A DNA stretch of 64,000 nt, from the NCBI RefSeq assembly GCF_050948215.1, contig NW_027488954.1, forward strand, positions 1 to 64,000, in the 5' to 3' direction. Made by a program: the position numbers and the translations under genes. Origin of the DNA: Halictus rubicundus. Its lineage: Eukaryota; Arthropoda; Insecta; Hymenoptera; Halictidae. Positions 25,195 through 37,719 of the stretch are shown in pieces (within the stretch, counting starts at the first letter, position 1; the number at the start of each line of letters is the position of its first letter). The notes beneath the pieces are model-generated. The model searched no databases and was not told the origin of the DNA. It saw only the letters and a program-made list of their open reading frames with translations.

Positions 25195-28170
25195 GAGGGT
25201 AGGATAGGATAGAGGATAGGATAGAGGATAGGATAGCGGATAGGATAGGATAGAGGATAGGATAGGATAGAGGATGGGATAGGATACAGGATAGGATATG
25301 ATAGAGGATAGGATAGGATGGAGGATCGCATAGAGGATAGGATAGGATAGAGGATCGGATAGAGGATAGGATAGGATAGAGGATAGGTTAGGATAGAGGA
25401 TAGAGTAGGATAGAGGATAGGATAGGATAAAGGATAGGATTGGATAGAGGATCGGATAGAGGATGGAATAGGATAGAGGATAGGATAGGATAGAGGACAG
25501 TATGGGATAGAGGATAGGATAGAATAGAGGATAGGATAGGATAAAGGATAGGATAGGATAGAGGATAGGATAGGATAGGATAGAGGATAGGATAGGATAG
25601 GATAGAGGATAGGATAGGATAGGATAGAGGATAGGATAGGAAAGAGGGTAGGATAGGATAGAGGATAGACTATAGGATAGGATAGAGGATAGGATAGGAC
25701 AGACGATAGACTATAGGATAGGATAGAGGATAGGATAGGATAGAGGAGAGGATAGGATAGAGGATAGGATAGGATAGAGGATAGGATAGGATAGTGGATA
25801 GAATAGGATAGATGATATTATAGGATAGAGGATAGGATATGATAGAGTAAACGATATTATAGAGGATAGGATAGGATAGAGGATCGGATAGAGGATAGGA
25901 TAGGATAGAGGATGGTATAGAGGATAGGATAGAGGATAGGATATGATAGAGGATAGGATAGGAAAGAGGATAGGATAGGATACGATAGAGGATAGGATAG
26001 ATGATAGGATAGGATAGAGGATCTGATAGAGGATACGATCGGATAGAGGATAGGATAGGATAGAGGATCGGATAGGTTATTGGATAGGATAGGGGAGAGG
26101 ATAAGGTAGAGGCTAGTATAGGATAGAGGATCTGATAGAGGATAGGATAGGATGGAGGATAGGATAGGATAGAGGATAGGATAGAGGATAGGATAGGATA
26201 GAGGATAGGAAAGGATAGAGGATAGGATGGGATAGAGGATAGGATAGGATAGAGGATAGGATAGGATAGAGGATAGGATAGGATAGAGGATAGGATAGGA
26301 TAGAGGATAGGATAGAGGATAGGATAGAGGAACGGATAGAGGATAGGATAGGATAGAGGAAAGGATAGGATAGAGGATAGGATAGGATAGAGGATAGGAT
26401 AGGTAATTGGATAGGATAGAGGATAGGATAAGGTAGAGGATAGGATAGGATAGAGGATAGGATAGAGGATAGGATAGGATAGAGGATAGAATAGGATAGA
26501 TGATAGGATAGGATAGAGAATAGGATAGGATAGAGGATAGGATAGGATAGAGGATAGGATAGAGGATAGGATAGAGGATGGGATAGGATAGAGGATAGGA
26601 AAGGATAGAGGATAGGATGGGGTAGAGGATAGGATAGGATAGAGGATAGAATAGGATAGATGATATTATAGGATAGAGGATAGGATATGATAGAGTAAAC
26701 GATATTATAGAGAATAGGATAGGATAGAGGATAGGATAGGATAGAGGATAGGATAGAGGATAGGATAGGATAGAGGATAGGAAAGGATAGAGGATAGGAT
26801 GGGATAGAGGATAGGATAGGATAGAGGATAGGATAGGATAGAGGATAGGATAGAGGATAGGATAGGATAGAGGATAGGATAGGTAATTGGATAGGATAGA
26901 GTATAGGATAAGGTGGAGGATAGGATAGGATAGGATAGAGGATAGGATAGGATAGAGGATAGGATAGAGGATCGGATAGAGGATAGGATAGGATAGAGGA
27001 AAGGATAGGATAGAGGATAGGATAGGTAATTGGATAGGATAGAGGATAGGATAAGGTAGAGGATAGTATAGGATAGAGGATAGGATAGGATAGAGGATAG
27101 GATAGGATAAAGGATAGGATAGGATAGAGGATAGGATAGGATAGAGGATAGGATAGGATAGAGGATCGGATAGAGGATAGGATAGGATAGAGGATCGGAT
27201 AGAGGATAGGATAGGATAGAGGATAGGATAGGATAGAGGATCGGATAGAGGATAGGATAGGATAGAGGATAGGATAGGATAGAGGATAGAGTAGGATAGA
27301 GGATAGGATAGGATAAAGGATAGGATAGGATAGAGGATAGGATAGGATAGGATATAGGATAGGATAGGATAGGATAGAGGATAGGATAAAGGATAGGATA
27401 GGATAGAGGATCGGATAGAGGATAGGATAGGATAGAGGATAGGATAGGATAGAGGAAAGGATAGGATAGAAGATAGGATAGGATAGATGATAGGATAGGA
27501 AAGAGGGTAGGATAGGATAGAGGATAGCGTATAGGATAGGATAGAGGATAGGATAGGATAGAGGAGAGGATAGGATAGAGGATAGGATAGAGGATAGGAT
27601 AGAGGATGGGATAGGATAGAGGATAGGAAAGGATAGAGGATAGGATGGGGTAGAGGATAGGATAGGATAGAGGATAGAATAGGATAGATGATATTATAGG
27701 ATAGAGGATAGGATATGATAGAGTAAACGATATTATAGAGAATAGGATAGGATAGAGGATAGGATAGGATAGAGGATAGGATAGAGGATAGGATAGGATA
27801 GAGGATAGGAAAGGATAGAGGATAGGATGGGATAGAGGATAGGATAGGATAGAGGATAGGATAGGATAGAGGATAGGATAGAGGATAGGATAGGATAGAG
27901 GATAGGATAGGTAATTGGATAGGATAGAGTATAGGATAAGGTGGAGGATAGGATAGGATAGGATAGAGGATAGGATAGGATAGAGGATAGGATAGAGGAT
28001 CGGATAGAGGATAGGATAGGATAGAGGAAAGGATAGGATAGAGGATAGGATAGGTAATTGGATAGGATAGAGGATAGGATAAGGTAGAGGATAGTATAGG
28101 ATAGAGGATAGGATAGGATAGAGGATAGGATAGGATAAAGGATAGGATAGGATAGAGGATAGGATAGAGG
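24775..28170 (+). repeat. 3.4-kb segment, copy A (pair at about 29.76-33.03 kb)
   Basis: The offset is 4993 from GATATAATAG near 24772 to GATCGG at 27167. It becomes 4964 after a 29-bp difference near 27.2 kb, and 4867 after a 97-bp difference near 27.7-27.8 kb. Shared private words include GATCGCATAG (about 25326/30319), AGACGATAGACTATAGG and GTGGATAG. Differences seen in about 2.3 kb of the left part are few: GAGGAGAGG against GGGGAGAGG, one GGATAGG against GGTTAGG near 26.4/31.4 kb, and a 5-bp indel at the left edge. Copy A also holds an internal repeat of about 1.03 kb (GATATTATAGAGAATAGG at 26701 and 27729). Confidence 0.9.
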
Positions 28171-28539
28171 ATAGGATAAAGGATAGGATAGGATAGAGGA
28201 TCGGATAGAGGATAGGATAGGATAGAGGATAGGATAGGATAGAGGAAAGGATAGGATAGAAGATAGGATAGGATAGATGATAGGATAGGAAAGAGGGTAG
28301 GATAGGATAGAGGATAGCGTATAGGATAGGATAGAGGATAGGATAGGATAGAGGAGAGGATAGGATAGAGGATAGGATAGGATAGAGGATAGGATAGGAT
28401 AGAGGATAGGATAGGATAGGATAGAGGATAGAATAGGATACGATAGAGGATAGGATAGGATAGAGGATAGGATAGGATAGAGGATAGGATAGAGGATAGG
28501 ATAGAGGATAGGATAGGATAGGATAGAGGATAGGATAGG

Positions 28540-29490
28540 ATAGAGGATAGATAGGATAGAGGATAGGATTGGATAGAGGATAGGATAGGATAGAGGATCG
28601 GATAGAGGATAGGATAGGATAGAGGATAGGATAGGATAGAGGATAGTATAGGATAGAGGATAGGATAGAATAGAGGATAGGATAGGATAGAGGATAGGAT
28701 AGGATAGAGGATAGGATAGGATAGAGGATAGGATAGGATAGAGGATAGGATAGAGGATAGGATAGGATAGAGGATAGGATAGGATAGAGGATAGATAGGA
28801 TAGAGGATAGGATTGGATAGAGGATAGGATAGGATAGAGGATCGGATAGAGGATAGGATAGGATAGAGGATAGGATAGAGGATAGGATAGGATAGAGGAT
28901 AGTATAGGATAGAGGATAGGATAGAATAGAGGATGGGATAGGATAACGGATAGGATAGGATAGAGGATAGGATAGGATAGGATAGAGGATAGGATATGAT
29001 AGAGGATAGGATAGAGGATCGGATAGAGGATAGGATAGGATAGAGGAAAGGATAGGATAGAGGATAGGATAGGTGATTGGATAGGATAGAGGATAGGATA
29101 AGGTAGAGGATAGTATAGGATAGAGGATAGGATTGGATAGAGGATAGGATAGGATAAAGGATAGGATAGGATAGAGGATAGGATAGGATAGAGGGTCGGA
29201 CAGAGGATAGGATAGGATAGAGGATAGGATAGGATAGAGGATAGAGCTGGATAGAGGATAGGATAGGATAAAGGATAGGATTGGATAGAGGATCGGATAG
29301 AGGATTGGATAGGATAGAGGATAGGATAGGATAGAGGATAGTATAGGATAGAGGATAGGATAGAATAGAGGATAGGATAGGATACAGGATAGGATAGGAT
29401 AGGATAGGATAGAGGATAGGAAAGGATAGGATAGAGGATAGGATAGAGGATAGGATAGGATAGAGGATAGGATAGGATAGAGGAGAGGAT
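28540..29490 (+). repeat. 0.9-kb GAGCTGG segment, copy 1 (pair at 36.83-37.72 kb)
   Basis: The offset is 8291 at the left (GAGGATAGATAGG) and 8228 for the rest: GATAACGG (AACGG 28945/37173), GTGATTGG (29073/37301), GAGCTGG (29244/37472). It ends at about 29490/37718, after which this copy carries the ATGATATTA-TAAACG module and the other carries GATAACGG. Confidence 0.85.
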
Positions 29491-29759
29491 AGGATAGAGG
29501 ATAGGATAGGATAGATGATATTATAGGATAGAGGATAGGATATGATAGAGTAAACGATATTATAGAGGATAGGATAGGAGAGAGGATCGGATAGAGGATA
29601 GGATAGGATAGAGGATGGTAAAGAGGATAGGATAGAGGATAGGATAGGATAGAGGATAGGACAGGAAAGAGGATAGGATAGGATACGATAGAGGATAGGA
29701 TAGATGATAGGATAGGATAGAGGATAGGATAGGATAGAGGATAGGATAGGATAGAGGAT

Positions 29760-32700
29760 ATAATAGGATAGAGGATAGGATAGGATAGAGGATAGGATAG
29801 AGGATAGGATAGGATAGGGGAGAGGATAGGATACAGGATAGGATAGGATAGAGGATAGGAAAGGATAGAGGATAGGATAGGTAATTGGATAGGATAGGGG
29901 ATAGGATAAGGTAGAGGATAGTATAGGATAGAGGATAGGTTAGGATAGAGGATAGGATAGGATAAAGGATAGGATAGGATAGAGGATAGGATAGGATAGA
30001 GGATAGGATAGGTTAGAGGATAGGATAGGATAGAGGATAGGATAGAGGATAGGATAGAGGATAGGATAGGTAATTGGATAGGATAGAGTATAGGATAAGG
30101 TAGAGGATAGGATAGGATAGAGGATATAATAGGATAGAGGATAGGATAGGATAGAGGATAGGATAGGAAAGAGGATAGGATAGGATAGAGGGTAGGATAG
30201 GATAGAGGATAGGATAGAGGATAGGATAGCGGATAGGATAGGATAGAGGATAGGATAGGATAGAGGATGGGATAGGATACAGGATAGGATATGATAGAGG
30301 ATAGGATAGGATGGAGGATCGCATAGAGGATAGGATAGGATAGAGGATCGGATAGAGGATAGGATAGGATAGAGGATAGGTTAGGATAGAGGATAGAGTA
30401 GGATAGAGGATAGGATAGGATAAAGGATAGGATTGGATAGAGGATCGGATAGAGGATGGAATAGGATAGAGGATAGGATAGGATAGAGGACAGTATGGGA
30501 TAGAGGATAGGATAGAATAGAGGATAGGATAGGATAAAGGATAGGATAGGATAGAGGATAGGATAGGATAGGATAGAGGATAGGATAGGATAGGATAGAG
30601 GATAGGATAGGATAGGATAGAGGATAGGATAGGAAAGAGGGTAGGATAGGATAGAGGATAGACTATAGGATAGGATAGAGGATAGGATAGGACAGACGAT
30701 AGACTATAGGATAGGATAGAGGATAGGATAGGATAGAGGAGAGGATAGGATAGAGGATAGGATAGGATAGAGGATAGGATAGGATAGTGGATAGAATAGG
30801 ATAGATGATATTATAGGATAGAGGATAGGATATGATAGAGTAAACGATATTATAGAGGATAGGATAGGATAGAGGATCGGATAGAGGATAGGATAGGATA
30901 GAGGATGGTATAGAGGATAGGATAGAGGATAGGATATGATAGAGGATAGGATAGGAAAGAGGATAGGATAGGATACGATAGAGGATAGGATAGATGATAG
31001 GATAGGATAGAGGATCTGATAGAGGATACGATCGGATAGAGGATAGGATAGGATAGAGGATCGGATAGGTTATTGGATAGGATAGGGGAGAGGATAAGGT
31101 AGAGGCTAGTATAGGATAGAGGATCTGATAGAGGATAGGATAGGATGGAGGATAGGATAGGATAGAGGATAGGATAGAGGATAGGATAGGATAGAGGATA
31201 GGAAAGGATAGAGGATAGGATGGGATAGAGGATAGGATAGGATAGAGGATAGGATAGGATAGAGGATAGGATAGGATAGAGGATAGGATAGGATAGAGGA
31301 TAGGATAGAGGATAGGATAGAGGAACGGATAGAGGATAGGATAGGATAGAGGAAAGGATAGGATAGAGGATAGGATAGGATAGAGGATAGGATAGGTAAT
31401 TGGATAGGATAGAGGTTAGGATAAGGTAGAGGATAGGATAGGATAGAGGATAGGATAGAGGATAGGATAGGATAGAGGATAGAATAGGATAGATGATAGG
31501 ATAGGATAGAGAATAGGATAGGATAGAGGATAGGATAGGATAGAGGATAGGATAGAGGATAGGATAGAGGATGGGATAGGATAGAGGATAGGAAAGGATA
31601 GAGGATAGGATGGGGTAGAGGATAGGATAGGATAGAGGATAGAATAGGATAGATGATATTATAGGATAGAGGATAGGATATGATAGAGTAAACGATATTA
31701 TAGAGAATAGGATAGGATAGAGGATAGGATAGGATAGAGGATAGGATAGAGGATAGGATAGGATAGAGGATAGGAAAGGATAGAGGATAGGATGGGATAG
31801 AGGATAGGATAGGATAGAGGATAGGATAGGATAGAGGATAGGATAGAGGATAGGATAGGATAGAGGATAGGATAGGTAATTGGATAGGATAGAGTATAGG
31901 ATAAGGTGGAGGATAGGATAGGATAGGATAGAGGATAGGATAGGATAGAGGATAGGATAGAGGATCGGATAGAGGATAGGATAGGATAGAGGAAAGGATA
32001 GGATAGAGGATAGGATAGGTAATTGGATAGGATAGAGGATAGGATAAGGTAGAGGATAGTATAGGATAGAGGATAGGATAGGATAGAGGATAGGATAGGA
32101 TAAAGGATAGGATAGGATAGAGGATAGGATAGGATAGAGGATAGGATAGGATAGAGGATCGGATAGAGGATAGGATAGGATAGAGGATAGGATAGGATAG
32201 AGGATCGGATAGAGGATAGGATAGGATAGAGGATAGGATAGGATAGAGGATAGAGTAGGATAGAGGATAGGATAGGATAAAGGATAGGATAGGATAGAGG
32301 ATAGGATAGGATAGGATATAGGATAGGATAGGATAGGATAGAGGATAGGATAAAGGATAGGATAGGATAGAGGATCGGATAGAGGATAGGATAGGATAGA
32401 GGATAGGATAGGATAGAGGAAAGGATAGGATAGAAGATAGGATAGGATAGATGATAGGATAGGAAAGAGGGTAGGATAGGATAGAGGATAGCGTATAGGA
32501 TAGGATAGAGGATAGGATAGGATAGAGGAGAGGATAGGATAGAGGATAGGATAGAGGATAGGATAGAGGATGGGATAGGATAGAGGATAGGAAAGGATAG
32601 AGGATAGGATGGGGTAGAGGATAGGATAGGATAGAGGATAGAATAGGATAGATGATATTATAGGATAGAGGATAGGAAAGGATAGAGGATAGGATGGGAT

Positions 32701-33030
32701 AGAGGATAGGATAGGATAGAGGATAGGATAGGATAGAGGATAGGATAGAGGATAGGATAGGATAGAGGATAGGATAGGTAATTGGATAGGATAGAGTATA
32801 GGATAAGGTGGAGGATAGGATAGGATAGGATAGAGGATAGGATAGGATAGAGGATAGGATAGGATAGAGGATAGGATAGAGGATCGGATAGAGGATAGGA
32901 TAGGATAGAGGAAAGGATAGGATAGAGGATAGGATAGGTAATTGGATAGGATAGAGGATAGGATAAGGTAGAGGATAGTATAGGATAGAGGATAGGATAG
33001 GATAGAGGATAGGATAGGATAAAGGATAGG
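29760..33030 (+). repeat. 3.4-kb segment, copy B (pair at 24.78-28.17 kb)
   Basis: This is the partner of copy A at offsets 4993, 4964 and 4867. It lacks 29 bp and 97 bp relative to A; the 97-bp loss, near 32670, removes the TAAACG module present at 27724 in A. Both losses are sums of unit lengths (17+12 and 5x17+12). Confidence 0.9.
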
Positions 33031-36000
33031 ATAGGATAGAGGATAGGATAGGATAGAGGATAGGATAGGATAGAGGATCGGATAGAGGATAGGATAGGAT
33101 AGAGGATAGGATAGGATAGAGGATCGGATAGAGGATAGGATAGGATAGAGGATAGGATAGGATAGAGGATAGAGTAGGATAGAGGATAGGATAGGATAAA
33201 GGATAGGATAGGATAGAGGATAGGATAGGATAGGATATAGGATAGGATAGGATAGGATAGAGGATAGGATAAAGGATAGGATAGGATAGAGGATCGGATA
33301 GAGGATAGGATAGGATAGAGGATAGGATAGGATAGAGGAAAGGATAGGATAGAAGATAGGATAGGATAGATGATAGGATAGGAAAGAGGGTAGGATAGGA
33401 TAGAGGATAGCGTATAGGATAGGATAGAGGATAGGATAGGATAGAGGAGAGGATAGGATAGAGGATAGGATAGGATAGAGGATAGGATAGGATAGAGGAT
33501 AGGATAGGATAGAGGATAGGATAGAGGATAGGATAGAGGATAGGATAGGATAGGATAGAGGATAGGATAGGATAGAGGATAGAGTATAGGATAGGATAGA
33601 GGATAGGATAGGATAGGATAGAGGATAGGATAGGATAGAGGATAGAGTATAGGATAGGATAGAGGATAGGATAGGATAGAGGATAGGATAGGATAGAGAA
33701 TAGGATAGGATAGAGTATAGGATAGAGGATAGGATAGGATAGAGGATAGGATAGGATAGAGGATAGATAGGATAGAGGATAGGATTGGATAGAGGATAGG
33801 ATAGGATAGAGGATCGGATAGAGGATAGGATAGGATAGAGGATAGGATAGAGGATAGGATAGGATAGAGGATAGTATAGGATAGAGGATAGGATAGAGGA
33901 TAGGATAGGATAGAGGATAGAATAGGATAGATGATAGGATAGGATAGAGAATAGGATAGGATAGAGGATAGGATAGGATAGAGGATAGGATAGAGGATAG
34001 GATAGAGGATGGGATAGGATAGAGGATAGGAAAGGATAGAGGATAGGATGGGGTAGAGGATAGGATAGGATAGAGGATAGAATAGGATAGATGATATTAT
34101 AGGATAGAGGATAGGATATGATAGAGTAAACGATATTATAGAGAATAGGATAGGATAGAGGATAGGATAGGATAGAGGATAGGATAGAGGATAGGATAGG
34201 ATAGAGGATAGGAAAGGATAGAGGATAGGATGGGATAGAGGATAGGATAGGATAGAGGATAGGATAGGATAGAGGATAGGATAGAGGATAGGATAGGATA
34301 GAGGATAGGATAGGTAATTGGATAGGATAGAGTATAGGATAAGGTGGAGGATAGGATAGGATAGGATAGAGGATAGGATAGGATAGAGGATAGGATAGAG
34401 GATCGGATAGAGGATAGGATAGGATAGAGGAAAGGATAGGATAGAGGATAGGATAGGTAATTGGATAGGATAGAGGATAGGATAAGGTAGAGGATAGTAT
34501 AGGATAGAGGATAGGATAGGATAGAGGATAGGATAGGATAAAGGATAGGATAGGATAGAGGATAGGATAGGATAGAGGATAGGATAGGATAGAGGATCGG
34601 ATAGAGGATAGGATAGGATAGAGGATAGGATAGGATAGAGGATCGGATAGAGGATAGGATAGGATAGAGGATAGGATAGGATAGAGGATAGAGTAGGATA
34701 GAGGATAGGATAGGATAAAGGATAGGATAGGATAGAGGATAGGATAGGATAGGATATAGGATAGGATAGGATAGGATAGAGGATAGGATAAAGGATAGGA
34801 TAGGATAGAGGATCGGATAGAGGATAGGATAGGATAGAGGATAGGATAGGATAGAGGAAAGGATAGGATAGAAGATAGGATAGGATAGATGATAGGATAG
34901 GAAAGAGGGTAGGATAGGATAGAGGATAGCGTATAGGATAGGATAGAGGATAGGATAGGATAGAGGAGAGGATAGGATAGAGGATAGGATAGAGGATAGG
35001 ATAGAGGATGGGATAGGATAGAGGATAGGAAAGGATAGAGGATAGGATGGGGTAGAGGATAGGATAGGATAGAGGATAGAATAGGATAGATGATATTATA
35101 GGATAGAGGATAGGATATGATAGAGTAAACGATATTATAGAGAATAGGATAGGATAGAGGATAGGATAGGATAGAGGATAGGATAGAGGATAGGATAGGA
35201 TAGAGGATAGGAAAGGATAGAGGATAGGATGGGATAGAGGATAGGATAGGATAGAGGATAGGATAGGATAGAGGATAGGATAGAGGATAGGATAGGATAG
35301 AGGATAGGATAGGTAATTGGATAGGATAGAGTATAGGATAAGGTGGAGGATAGGATAGGATAGGATAGAGGATAGGATAGGATAGAGGATAGGATAGAGG
35401 ATCGGATAGAGGATAGGATAGGATAGAGGAAAGGATAGGATAGAGGATAGGATAGGTAATTGGATAGGATAGAGGATAGGATAAGGTAGAGGATAGTATA
35501 GGATAGAGGATAGGATAGGATAGAGGATAGGATAGGATAAAGGATAGGATAGGATAGAGGATAGGATAGGATAGAGGATAGGATAGGATAGAGGATCGGA
35601 TAGAGGATAGGATAGGATAGAGGATAGGATAGGATAGAGGATCGGATAGAGGATAGGATAGGATAGAGGATAGGATAGGATAGAGGATAGAGTAGGATAG
35701 AGGATAGGATAGGATAAAGGATAGGATAGGATAGAGGATAGGATAGGATAGGATATAGGATAGGATAGGATAGGATAGAGGATAGGATAAAGGATAGGAT
35801 AGGATAGAGGATCGGATAGAGGATAGGATAGGATAGAGGATAGGATAGGATAGAGGAAAGGATAGGATAGAAGATAGGATAGGATAGATGATAGGATAGG
35901 AAAGAGGGTAGGATAGGATAGAGGATAGCGTATAGGATAGGATAGAGGATAGGATAGGATAGAGGAGAGGATAGGATAGAGGATAGGATAGGATAGAGGA

Positions 36001-36400
36001 TAGGATAGGATAGAGGATAGGATAGGATAGGATAGAGGATAGAATAGGATACGATAGAGGATAGGATAGGATAGAGGATAGGATAGGATAGAGGATAGGA
36101 TAGAGGATAGGATAGAGGATAGGATAGGATAGGATAGAGGATAGGATAGGATAGAGGATAGAGTATAGGATAGGATAGAGGATAGGATAGGATAGAGGAT
36201 AGGATAGGATAGAGAATAGGATAGGATAGAGTATAGGATAGAGGATAGGATAGGATAGAGGATAGGATAGGATAGAGGATAGATAGGATAGAGGATAGGA
36301 TTGGATAGAGGATAGGATAGGATAGAGGATCGGATAGAGGATAGGATAGGATAGAGGATAGGATAGAGGATAGGATAGGATAGAGGATAGTATAGGATAG
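31441..36400 (+). repeat. Tandem pair of 2.44-2.53 kb units
   Basis: Unit 1 is about 31441-33878 and unit 2 about 33879-36400. The offset is 2438 at GATATTATAGAG (31694/34132) and GCGTATAGG (32491/34929), then 2518 at the next GCGTATAGG (33410/35928). The change reflects the 97-bp block missing from unit 1 and a 17-bp difference. Unit 2 itself contains a 999-bp repeat (34132/35131 and 34929/35928). Unit 1 overlaps copy B of the 5-kb duplication. Confidence 0.85.
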
Positions 36401-37300
36401 AGGATAGGATAGAATAGAGGATGGGATAGGATAACGGATAGGATAGGATAGAGGATAGGATAGGATAGGATAGATGATAGGATAGGATAGAGGATAGGAT
36501 AGAGGATCGGATAGAGGATAGGATAGGATAGAGGAAAGGATAGGATAGAGGATAGGATAGAGGATAGGATAGAGGATAGGATAGAGGATAGGATAGGATA
36601 GGATAGAGGAAAGGATAGGATAGAGGATAGAGTATAGGATAGGATAGAGGATAGGATAGGATAGAGGAGAGGATAGGATAGAGGATAGGATAGGATAGAG
36701 GATAGGATAGAATAGAGGATAGGATAGGATAGGATAGAGGATAGGATAGGATCGAGGATATTATAGGATAGAGGATAGGATAGAGGATAGGATAGGATAG
36801 AGGATAGGATAGGATAGAGGATAGGATAGGATAGAGGATAGATAGGATAGAGGATAGGATTGGATAGAGGATAGGATAGGATAGAGGATCGGATAGAGGA
36901 TAGGATAGGATAGAGGATAGGATAGGATAGAGGATAGTATAGGATAGAGGATAGGATAGAATAGAGGATAGGATAGGATAGAGGATAGGATAGGATAGAG
37001 GATAGGATAGGATAGAGGATAGATAGGATAGAGGATAGGATTGGATAGAGGATAGGATAGGATAGAGGATCGGATAGAGGATAGGATAGGATAGAGGATA
37101 GGATAGAGGATAGGATAGGATAGAGGATAGTATAGGATAGAGGATAGGATAGAATAGAGGATGGGATAGGATAACGGATAGGATAGGATAGAGGATAGGA
37201 TAGGATAGGATAGAGGATAGGATATGATAGAGGATAGGATAGAGGATCGGATAGAGGATAGGATAGGATAGAGGAAAGGATAGGATAGAGGATAGGATAG
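36240..37300 (+). repeat. 320-bp segment repeated at 740-bp spacing
   Basis: 36240-36560 recurs at 36980-37300: GATAGATAGG near 36281/37021 and GATGGGATAGGATAACGG with AACGG at 36433/37173. One substitution is TAGATGATAGG near 36471. The copies part at 36561/37301, where the right copy enters GTGATTGG. Confidence 0.8.
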
Positions 37301-37718
37301 GTGATTGGATAGGATAGAGGATAGGATAAGGTAGAGGATAGTATAGGATAGAGGATAGGATTGGATAGAGGATAGGATAGGATAAAGGATAGGATAGGAT
37401 AGAGGATAGGATAGGATAGAGGGTCGGACAGAGGATAGGATAGGATAGAGGATAGGATAGGATAGAGGATAGAGCTGGATAGAGGATAGGATAGGATAAA
37501 GGATAGGATTGGATAGAGGATCGGATAGAGGATTGGATAGGATAGAGGATAGGATAGGATAGAGGATAGTATAGGATAGAGGATAGGATAGAATAGAGGA
37601 TAGGATAGGATACAGGATAGGATAGGATAGGATAGGATAGAGGATAGGAAAGGATAGGATAGAGGATAGGATAGAGGATAGGATAGGATAGAGGATAGGA
37701 TAGGATAGAGGAGAGGAT
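36830..37718 (+). repeat. 0.9-kb GAGCTGG segment, copy 2
   Basis: This is the partner of 28540-29490 at offset 8228-8291. Further relatives of its GTGATTGG-to-GAGCTGG core lie at 38.9-39.2 kb and 45.3-45.6 kb, with a partial one at 40.3-40.5 kb. Confidence 0.85.
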
Positions 37719-37719
37719 A

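Larger units (their letters stand above)
6200..27000 (+). repeat. Zone II: GGTAATTGG- and cassette-rich array
   Basis: No gene is present. Compared with zone I, units carrying GGTAATTGG, GGATAAGGTAG, GAATAGGATAGATGATAGG and GGAAAGG are frequent. The C-bearing cassette ending in GAGGCTAG occurs at 7176, 12750, 13850, 19609, 21309 and 26109. Several kilobase-scale duplications, listed separately, make up much of the zone. Both edges are gradual. Confidence 0.7.
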
